Assembly (NCBI GenBank): GCA_037384885.1
Contig: JARRNO010000150.1
Location: forward strand, 1-5,405
DNA: 5,405 nucleotides
Reading direction: 5' to 3'
Source of the DNA: JARRNO01 sp037384885
GTDB lineage: Bacteria; Acidobacteriota; UBA4820; DSQY01
Of this stretch, positions 1 through 4,854 are shown piece after piece. Every line of letters starts with the position of its first letter. Position 1 is the stretch's first letter. A program made the translations under genes and the position numbers. Below the pieces are notes generated by a model. It saw only the letters and a list, made by a program, of their open reading frames with translations. It was not told where the DNA came from and made no database searches.

Positions 1-171
1 GGTCATGGAGACATTTGCATTAATGGGAGCGCCCGACGCGTCTCTCAAGACTCCCTGGTAATTGATTCTTCCCGGCGGCGCGGTCTGTGCGCCGGCTGCA
101 AGAGATAATGCCGCCGCCGCGGCGGCGAGTATCAAGACTGTCGAAAAACGAACTGATCCTCTGCGTTTCAT
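1..171 (-). CDS. Secreted protein with INYQG motif, N-terminal fragment (runs off left edge)
   Basis: Translation from the ATG at 171-169 stays open for 57 codons to the window edge, so this is the N-terminus of a longer gene. Residues 1 to about 28 form a clear signal peptide: basic MKRRGSVR, then a hydrophobic Ala/Leu-rich core, then an AGA-Q type cleavage site. The mature part begins TAPPGRINYQGVLRDASG and continues with APINANVSMT. The pattern P-x-x-I-N-Y-Q-G-x-L-x-D-x-x-G-x-P-I is, from memory, a common opening of large secreted or surface proteins of environmental bacteria, some with tail-fibre-like or collagen-like later parts; the later part is not visible here. The start is supported by a strong ribosome binding site, GGAGG, 5 nt upstream. 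The gene starts 126 bp after the stop of the secreted protein at 298-855, with no convincing promoter between them, so co-transcription is likely. The reading frame and signal peptide are well supported; the final function is unknown. Confidence 0.85.
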   Translation of the reverse strand, partial: MKRRGSVRFSTVLILAAAAAALSLAAGAQTAPPGRINYQGVLRDASGAPINANVSMT

Positions 172-176
172 TTTCC

Positions 177-181
177 CCTCC
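177..181 (-). promoter_or_regulatory. Strong ribosome binding site for the left-edge gene
   Basis: On the minus strand GGAGG, within a longer G-rich run, sits 5 nt before the ATG at 171. It fixes the start of the truncated secreted protein. Confidence 0.7.
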
Positions 182-297
182 CAATAGGGTGGTTCGATTT
201 CCTCGCCCGAGCCGTGCAGCTCCACTTGGGGCGCTTCGGGAACGGACTGAAGATTTCCTGATGGCTTGTGACCCGGTGGAGACGGTGGTGGCTCGGG

Positions 298-855
298 CTA
301 CGGGCACGAAGACGCGGCGGGTCTCGGCGTACCGCCGGACTGGCTCCCGAGCGTCCCTTCTTCATTCAGCCTGTTTTCGGCCGTGACCAGGTAGTAGAAA
401 CACTGCCCTGCTGAAGGCGTGGCGGTGTCGCTGGCCGTCGGCGAAGCCAGGCCCGAGGCGAAACAGGTCCCGCTGCTGCCGCCCTGCAAATCTGCGAGCG
501 ACGCCTTATAGACGTTGTAGGTTCCCACCGACGGTTCCGGGTTCCACGCCATGTCCGTTTTGCTGGTGAAATGGACGTTTTCGACCTCACCCGGCGGCGG
601 AAAGACCGCATCGAAGCCGCCGCTGATTTCGTAGGACGAGGAGCTCATCGTAGCGGTGGAAAGACCGTCTCCGATGCTGCTGAGCGTGACCTGGTAGTTG
701 GAGGAAGACAGCGTGGGCGCCGGAGTGGCGCCGCAGTTGAGAACGTGTTCTTCGTTGCTGTAATTGGGGCTGGTTTGAGCACAAAAATCTAAAGAGATGA
801 AAACGGCAAGGCAACACACCCATGCGCACACTCCTGCGCGCCAGAGTCCTTTCAT
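298..855 (-). CDS. Small secreted protein with fibronectin-like C-terminal part
   Basis: A 185-residue exported protein. Residues 1-26 are a signal peptide (MKGLWRAG, then a hydrophobic core, ending DFCA before QTSP); LDFC is a poor lipobox, so cleavage by signal peptidase I is more likely than lipidation. Residues 49-81 are Ser/Thr/Gly-rich and hold two related segments, SSSNYQVTLSSIGDG and SSSSYEISGGF. Residues 86-176 look like a degenerate beta-sandwich of fibronectin type III kind: PPPGEVENVHFTSKT, then MAWNPEPSVGTYNVYKASL, then FYYLVTAENRLNEEGTLG. The order x-W-x-P, Y-N-V-Y-K, Y-Y-L-V-T-A-x-N and E-E-G-T-L-G recurs, from memory, near the end of short secreted proteins of Acidobacteriota and related groups. 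Eight cysteines are encoded, and those at 131 and 152 could pair. The ATG is preceded by a run of six G, 7 nt upstream, and by a good promoter. The binding partner is unknown; a surface or adhesive role is inference. Confidence 0.88.
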   Translation of the reverse strand: MKGLWRAGVCAWVCCLAVFISLDFCAQTSPNYSNEEHVLNCGATPAPTLSSSNYQVTLSSIGDGLSTATMSSSSYEISGGFDAVFPPPGEVENVHFTSKTDMAWNPEPSVGTYNVYKASLADLQGGSSGTCFASGLASPTASDTATPSAGQCFYYLVTAENRLNEEGTLGSQSGGTPRPAASSCP

Positions 856-880
856 GGCTTATCCCCCCTTGTCTGCCTAA

Positions 881-909
881 AATATAGCCCGGACCGTACT
901 TGAAGTCAA
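881..909 (-). promoter_or_regulatory. Sigma70-type promoter for the secreted protein gene at 298-855
   Basis: On the minus strand the -35 box TTGACT (909-904, 5 of 6 consensus) and the -10 box TATATT (886-881, 5 of 6) are separated by exactly 17 bp. Transcription would start near 874, giving a leader of about 19 nt that contains the G-rich ribosome binding site. This is the strongest promoter in the window and may also serve the next gene at 171-1. Confidence 0.75.
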
Positions 910-945
910 AAACATAACCACGGAGTGAAGCCGGGGAGGCAACGG

Positions 946-1042
946 CCGCCGAGGGGAGCCGGCGGTCCTGCGATGGGTGCCTGCCTGCGAGTCATCAGCC
1001 GCCGGCTGCCTTTGTCCAGCGTCCAGCGGGTAGCCAAAGGCA
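946..1042 (-). terminator. Cluster of GC-rich dyads after the gene at 1128-2072; possible transcript end
   Basis: Three inverted repeats lie in the gap downstream of the stop at 1128. The first is TGCCTTTG (1007-1014) with CAAAGGCA (1035-1042), 8 bp arms and a 20-nt loop. The second is CAGCCG, C, CGGCTG at 996-1008. The third is CCGCCG (946-951) with CGGCGG (960-965) and an 8-nt loop. None is followed by a run of T on the minus strand, so this is not a canonical intrinsic terminator. A Rho-dependent end, or transcript-stabilising hairpins, would fit equally well. The rest of 910-1127 shows no gene. Confidence 0.3.
1018..1031. repeat. 14-base intergenic repeat, copy 1
   Basis: AGCGTCCAGCGGGT here is identical to 2765-2778. 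This copy lies in the gap after the gene at 1128-2072, inside the loop of the TGCCTTTG/CAAAGGCA inverted repeat, and overlaps a tandem GTCCAGC pair (1014-1020, 1021-1027). A single 14-base match in a window of this size could arise by chance roughly once in ten to twenty windows. Confidence 0.45.
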
Positions 1043-1127
1043 ACCCCAGAACTCGCGGTCGAAGAATTGTTTCCACGGACCTCTTACCTCTGCCCGCTTC
1101 CCTTTCCCTGCAGGCAGCGGCATGCCC

Positions 1128-2072
1128 TCAGCGCAGCATGTCCGCCTCTTCTTTTCGCCGGCCTTCGATCCAGAGAAAAAGGGCCAGCGGAACGGCGAAG
1201 GCCATGACGGCCGATCCGAGAAGCTGGCCGAGGATCTCGGGAGTCAACTCGGGGCCGATCTGCCGGACGAGACCGGCTTGGGCGGCAAGATGGACGGCGA
1301 GCAGCGCGAGGCTTCCACCCACAAGGACCCACCGGTGCATCCTGGGGTGCTCCCGCCGGCCGAAACCACCGGCGGTTGAAAGGGCGGGAAAACCGAAAAG
1401 GAGGGCGGCGTAAAGGAGCATCATGAAAAACGCCAGGAAAATGTTCACTCTCATGGCAGTCCGGACGGACAGGCGGAAGTCTGTCCGTGGAGGCGGAGCG
1501 TCTTTCGTGAGGCGGAAGGAGTGAATGAAGGACTTCAGGTCCGCGTCTCGCTTCAGGCCCGGTGCAAAACCCTGAATGGCATAGAGGAAATGCCCGGAAA
1601 CGACGGTCCCTTGCAGAACCAGGGGAGAGGCGCCCTCCCGGGTCATCTTGCAGGTGAAGTTGTACGAGGCGCCGGCGACCGGCAACGGGCTTTCCTGGAA
1701 CCTGGCGCCTTGGGACTTCCAGCCGTTTCTTTGAAATGGAGCGGTGATCCCCTTGACGAAAAGGGACATGGCTCGGTCATCGAAATTTCGGAAAGAATGT
1801 GTGTTGACAACCAGGATGAGAACTTTGTGCTCCGTGTCCTCGACGCAGTAATAAGCGTGCACCTTCCCGTTGTCAGGGACGCGGCGAAGCCAGCGCGCGT
1901 TTTTCCAGGGCGAGGCGACGGAGCAATAGAGAGCGGGCAGAACGAGCTTGTTCCCCTGGATGAACCGCTCGGGAACAACCTCCGTCCCGGCCGGGGAGGC
2001 TTTGGCCTGAGGGCGAACCCACCCGCCGCCCAGGCAGACCGCTGCAAAAAAGAAAAGGAGCGCTTTTTTCAT
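1128..2072 (-). CDS. Unrecognised exported protein: extracytoplasmic domain plus three C-terminal membrane helices
   Basis: A 314-residue protein. I do not recognise the family. Residues 1-25 are a signal peptide (MKKALLFFFAAVCLGGG, ending QAKA before SPAG). Residues 30-190 form a soluble domain predicted outside the membrane. Its second half has alternating strands and ends in a helix with the pattern KSFIHSFRL, reminiscent of PsbP/Mog1-like alpha-beta domains; this is a weak resemblance. A Pro-rich linker (about 191-198) leads to hydrophobic segments at about 209-230, 248-268 and 281-302. The basic loop GRREHPRMHR between the first two and the charged tail EGRRKEEADMLR put the C-terminus in the cytoplasm, with the N-terminal domain outside. 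I chose the ATG at 2072 because it begins the canonical MKK signal peptide. An in-frame ATG at 2084 would add MGRV; neither has a strong ribosome binding site. It appears to be a single-gene unit with its own possible promoter, and its role is unknown. Confidence 0.85.
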   Translation of the reverse strand: MKKALLFFFAAVCLGGGWVRPQAKASPAGTEVVPERFIQGNKLVLPALYCSVASPWKNARWLRRVPDNGKVHAYYCVEDTEHKVLILVVNTHSFRNFDDRAMSLFVKGITAPFQRNGWKSQGARFQESPLPVAGASYNFTCKMTREGASPLVLQGTVVSGHFLYAIQGFAPGLKRDADLKSFIHSFRLTKDAPPPRTDFRLSVRTAMRVNIFLAFFMMLLYAALLFGFPALSTAGGFGRREHPRMHRWVLVGGSLALLAVHLAAQAGLVRQIGPELTPEILGQLLGSAVMAFAVPLALFLWIEGRRKEEADMLR

Positions 2073-2157
2073 GACCCGTCCCATTCCGGTGGGGATGTTC
2101 GGTTCCCTTGTAGTCAGGCGTCATGGCAGACGCTACGATGCGGGAAGTCCCGGGGGA

Positions 2158-2187
2158 AGTATAGCGGCTTCATCGGTCAGCCCGCAA
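2158..2187 (-). promoter_or_regulatory. Possible sigma70-type promoter for the gene at 1128-2072
   Basis: On the minus strand a good -10 box, TATACT (2163-2158, 5 of 6 consensus), lies 18 bp from a weak -35 box, TTGCGG (2187-2182, 3 of 6). A start near 2151 would give a leader of about 80 nt. The plus-strand heptamer GGGAAGT occurs at 2142-2148 and 2154-2160, overlapping the -10 box, and could be part of a regulatory site. The weak -35 box is the main reason for doubt. Confidence 0.4.
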
Positions 2188-2221
2188 CTGATGCCTTTTC
2201 TGGCAATGGGGCCGGGGAGGG

Positions 2222-2683
2222 TTACCGCCGGGCTTTGCCGGACACGTGGCGGATATTTATCTTGACGACTTTGGTGACTTTGTCTTTTCTTTGAATATAA
2301 TCGCGGCCTTCGTTCATAAAGTCCGGCGAATACTTTTCAAGCAGCCCCTCGAGAGCCTGCCGGCGTTCCTCGCCGGATGGCTCCGAGGCGATGCCGAAGA
2401 TCACGGCGCTCTCGTACTCCGTAGCGAACTCGGCAGGCAGCACTCGTGTCTTGCCCACCACGCAGAAAGAGACCCTGGGATTGCTCTTGATATTGTCCAG
2501 CTTATGACCGGCCAGGGCGCAGTGCAAGTAAACGGCGCCGTCCCTGTAGACATAATTTACCGGGACGCCGTATGGCTGGCCGTCTCCGTCCACCGTGGAA
2601 AGCACGCCGTACTCGCCGCTTTCAAGAGGTGCCTCTGTCTCAGCGGGTTCAATCTGCCGGTCTTTCCTTCGCATGCCTCTCAT
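2222..2683 (-). CDS. NimA-like pyridoxamine 5'-phosphate oxidase-family flavoprotein
   Basis: A 153-residue cytoplasmic protein matching the NimA / nitroimidazole-resistance branch of the FMN-binding split-barrel (PNPOx-like) superfamily. Family landmarks in order: MRRKDRQIEP (4-13), EYGVLSTVDGDGQPYGVPVN (24-43), DGAVYLHCALAGHK (48-61), NPRVSFCVVG (68-77), YESAVIFGIAS (90-100) and KINIRHVSGK at the end. The first barrel strands and the Y-x-H-x-A-x-x-G-x-K segment form the flavin site in relatives. H54 is the likely counterpart of the His that carries an adduct in characterised NimA proteins. Known members bind FMN and some reduce 5-nitroimidazoles, but most chromosomal copies have unknown natural substrates, so drug resistance should not be assumed. 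I chose the ATG at 2683 because GGGAG lies 7 nt upstream and the family begins here. In-frame starts at 2803 (ATG) and 2812 (GTG) would add about 40 residues with no family likeness. It is preceded by its own promoter and is about 140 bp from the TPR gene. Confidence 0.92.
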   Translation of the reverse strand: MRGMRRKDRQIEPAETEAPLESGEYGVLSTVDGDGQPYGVPVNYVYRDGAVYLHCALAGHKLDNIKSNPRVSFCVVGKTRVLPAEFATEYESAVIFGIASEPSGEERRQALEGLLEKYSPDFMNEGRDYIQRKDKVTKVVKINIRHVSGKARR

Positions 2684-2717
2684 GCCTGCGCTCCCAAAGG
2701 GCCCTGGACCAAAAACG

Positions 2718-2746
2718 AGTTTATTCGCGGCCGGGGCCGCTGTCCA
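2718..2746 (-). promoter_or_regulatory. Likely promoter of the NimA-like gene, with a palindromic spacer
   Basis: On the minus strand the -35 box TGGACA (2746-2741, 5 of 6 consensus) and the -10 box TAAACT (2723-2718, 4 of 6) are 17 bp apart. Initiation near 2711 would give a 28-nt leader and exclude the longer in-frame starts, supporting the ATG at 2683. The spacer contains the palindrome GCGGCCCCGGCCGC (2727-2740), which could be an operator or a chance GC-rich dyad. Confidence 0.45.
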
Positions 2747-2764
2747 GTCGTTCGCAGGGATTCG

Positions 2765-2778
2765 AGCGTCCAGCGGGT
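2765..2778. repeat. 14-base intergenic repeat, copy 2
   Basis: This is the second exact copy of AGCGTCCAGCGGGT, in the gap between the stop of the TPR-PDZ gene and the promoter of the NimA-like gene. Both copies are in the same orientation and both fall just downstream of a minus-strand stop codon, 48 to 110 bp away. Confidence 0.45.
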
Positions 2779-2825
2779 TGAGACGGCAGGCAGGAGCCAG
2801 CATTGAGAGCACCTAACGGGGCCTC

Positions 2826-4778
2826 TCAGAACTGCGGCGCGTTGGCCTTGAGACGCTCCTTTTCCAGGTCCCACCGGATGATCTGGTCCTTGGCCGCCCT
2901 GACGTCAGGGGCGTCGGGGGCGCCCTGGATATAAATCTTCATAAGCCGGATCGCCTCTGAATAGCGCTTGAGCTTGCCGTTCAGGATGGCGGCGTTGTAG
3001 TAAAGCTTTGGGATGTAGGGGGCCTGCTGAATGGCGTCGTTGAATTCTGGCACGGCGGACTTCAGGTCACCGTCCTTCATCAGGGCTTCACCCCTGACGA
3101 CGCGAACGCGGGCGCTTTCAGGGAGTTCGGGCGGCGTGGGCATCTTGGAGGCGGCCGAAAAGAGAGCACCCCGCAGGTCTGCGGCTTCCGCCTCCGTTCC
3201 CGCGAGTTGGAGAGCCTGTGTATATTCCGGGAGGGACTCCGCGTACCTGCCTTCTCCTTCCAGTTGCTTCGCCTTGTCGGCGTGGCTCTTGGCCAGAGGC
3301 GCCAGGAGGTTCAGCAGGGAGGACCGCTGCTCCCAGCCGGGGACGTACCGGCGATCGGTATGGCCCGCCGCGGCGATATAGATGTCGGCCGCCTTCTGCA
3401 AGTTGCCCTTCCCCGCGTAGCAGAGCGCCCGTCCGGTTTGAAGGTGCGCCAACGTATAGAGCAGGCTCGCGGTTGGTGAGGTGGTTTTCGTGTCAAAGGC
3501 CTTGAGGGCGTCATCGTAGCGTTCTTCTTGAAGGAGGGCGAAGCCGAGGGCCAGTTCGGGCCAGAATTCGCTGGGTTTGAGCTTGACGGCTTCCTGCGCA
3601 GCGGCGAGCGCATGCTCTGCATCCTTCTTCTCGATATAGCAGAGAGATTCGAGTGCAAACTCGTTGGCCTCATCACTAAATACCATGGTCTTTCGGACGA
3701 GGGTCTTGTCGAAGCGGAGAATCTTTCCCGGGCGCAAGATTTTTAGCGTCACGGAGCTTCCCGGAGGCCCCTTCAGTTTGGAAACGACTTCTTCGGCGGT
3801 CATCAGAGGCGTGATGTGAAAGGCCCCTTTGTAAGTCTTCTGACCGTCAACCTCGCAAATCCAATCGCCGGGAAGCAGGCCGGCCTCGCTCGCGGGGCTG
3901 TTGGGCACAACGGTCGCTACGGCGGGGGGGCCCTGGGGGATTGTCATCAGCGTAACCCCTACCCTGCCGTCTTCGGCGTCCTGAACGGTTTTCAGGCAGC
4001 GGGAGAGGGCTTCGTCGTATTTGCCTCCGAAGTAAAGGGCGTATTGAACGGATACGGCCGAATCTTTGGCATGGACGGCTTCCGCCTTTGAATAGGCCTC
4101 CAGGGAAGCGTCGAAATCGAGCTTCTCCGTATTGAGGCGGCCCACGAGCATCAGCAGGTCGGGATTTTGAGGCGCCAGGGCCAGTCCTTTCCGGGCGACC
4201 CGCAGCGCGGTATCCGGGTCATTCTTTTTCCAGAAGGAGGCTGCGGCCAACAGGTAACCGTTGGGCGACGGTTTGAGCTCGACGGACCGCTTTGCGGCGG
4301 TGATGACCTGGTCGTATCTCTTTTCAGAAAAGTCCGCCTGGGCCAGGAGCAGGTAGTTGTTGAAATCTTGAGGCTGGGCCGCGATGGCCGACTGGGCGGC
4401 GGCGATCGCCGCGTCGTATTGTTTCAGTATGATGTATGCCCGGCCGCGGACCCACTGAAGGTTTCCGACGAGGTTGTTGTCCTTGGGATGAAGGGCGAGC
4501 CCCTTCTGAGCGCATTCCAGCGCTTTGTCGCCGTTTCCCACGTGCGCGTATGCACTCCCCAGGAGGAAGAAGTATCCCGGATCATCGGCGTAATACTTGA
4601 CCACGCTGCTGTCGGTCCAGTAGGTGATGGCGCCGGCGGGATTGCCGGACTTGAACTCGGTGAGGCCCAGCTGCCACTGCTGCCCGGCCTTGGCCTTGCC
4701 GAAGGCGCCCGCCGAGGCGGGCAGTGCGGTCATCAGGACGGCCAGCGAAACGAGGAGAATTAGGATTGTCCGTTTCAT
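2826..4778 (-). CDS. Exported TPR protein with a central PDZ domain
   Basis: A 650-residue protein with a signal peptide (MKRTILILLVSLAVLMTALP, then ASA before GAFG), so it acts in the periplasm or at the outer membrane. Residues about 33-270 hold roughly seven tetratricopeptide repeats; a typical one is 67-100 (LGSAYAHVGNGDKALECAQK). Residues about 273-362 are a PDZ domain: a VGVTL carboxylate-binding-loop-like start, VVPNSPASEAGLLPGDWICE at 290-309, VDGQ, then VVSKLKGPPGSSVTLKILRP at 331-350. Residues about 371-625 return to TPR units, about six, some irregular; the last contains YYNAAILNGKLKRYSEAIRL. No protease catalytic domain is present, so this should be a scaffold or adaptor: TPRs bind proteins and PDZ domains usually bind C-terminal tails. 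The ATG at 4778 has AGGGGG 5 nt upstream. The frame is open further upstream, but that part is basic, low-complexity and overlaps the preceding gene. It follows the coiled-coil gene by 76 bp without a visible promoter, so an operon is likely. The specific partner is unknown. Confidence 0.93.
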   Translation of the reverse strand: MKRTILILLVSLAVLMTALPASAGAFGKAKAGQQWQLGLTEFKSGNPAGAITYWTDSSVVKYYADDPGYFFLLGSAYAHVGNGDKALECAQKGLALHPKDNNLVGNLQWVRGRAYIILKQYDAAIAAAQSAIAAQPQDFNNYLLLAQADFSEKRYDQVITAAKRSVELKPSPNGYLLAAASFWKKNDPDTALRVARKGLALAPQNPDLLMLVGRLNTEKLDFDASLEAYSKAEAVHAKDSAVSVQYALYFGGKYDEALSRCLKTVQDAEDGRVGVTLMTIPQGPPAVATVVPNSPASEAGLLPGDWICEVDGQKTYKGAFHITPLMTAEEVVSKLKGPPGSSVTLKILRPGKILRFDKTLVRKTMVFSDEANEFALESLCYIEKKDAEHALAAAQEAVKLKPSEFWPELALGFALLQEERYDDALKAFDTKTTSPTASLLYTLAHLQTGRALCYAGKGNLQKAADIYIAAAGHTDRRYVPGWEQRSSLLNLLAPLAKSHADKAKQLEGEGRYAESLPEYTQALQLAGTEAEAADLRGALFSAASKMPTPPELPESARVRVVRGEALMKDGDLKSAVPEFNDAIQQAPYIPKLYYNAAILNGKLKRYSEAIRLMKIYIQGAPDAPDVRAAKDQIIRWDLEKERLKANAPQF

Positions 4779-4783
4779 CGGAT

Positions 4784-4789
4784 CCCCCT
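4784..4789 (-). promoter_or_regulatory. Ribosome binding site fixing the TPR-PDZ start
   Basis: AGGGGG on the minus strand lies 5 nt before the ATG at 4778. Together with the signal peptide that follows, it decides the start against the open frame that continues to about 5009. Confidence 0.65.
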
Positions 4790-4854
4790 GGCCCGCATCC
4801 CTCGCCATTGATCGGCTGCATCGGTGAGACATCCGGGCTGAATGAGCGGCGGGG

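Noticed and set aside
925..1413. Plus-strand open frame of 162 codons in the gap and over the end of the gene at 1128-2072
   Set aside because: It is Arg/Pro/Ser-rich with no domain, overlaps a well-supported gene, and its gap portion is explained by GC-rich dyads.
2189..2212. Small hairpin TGCC/GGCA just after the NimA-like stop as a terminator
   Set aside because: The stem is only 4 bp and there is no T-run after it.
1521..2294. Plus-strand open frame of 257 codons
   Set aside because: It lies opposite a gene with a clear signal peptide and membrane helices, crosses an intergenic gap and a promoter, and its translation has no recognisable domain or export signal.
2755..2770. tRNA T-loop-like TCGAATCCC on the minus strand in the gap before the NimA-like gene
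   Set aside because: The flanking bases do not form a T-stem, and no acceptor stem, anticodon arm or CCA end can be assembled, so there is no support for a tRNA or an attachment site.
2684..2812. Longer NimA-like protein starting at 2812 (GTG) or 2803 (ATG)
   Set aside because: The extra residues have no family likeness, the predicted promoter lies inside this stretch, and the ATG at 2683 has a GGGAG site 7 nt upstream.
4167..4763. Plus-strand open frame of 198 codons opposite the TPR array
   Set aside because: Its Gly/Val-rich composition is the antisense image of Ala/Leu-rich TPR codons; there is no independent family signal.
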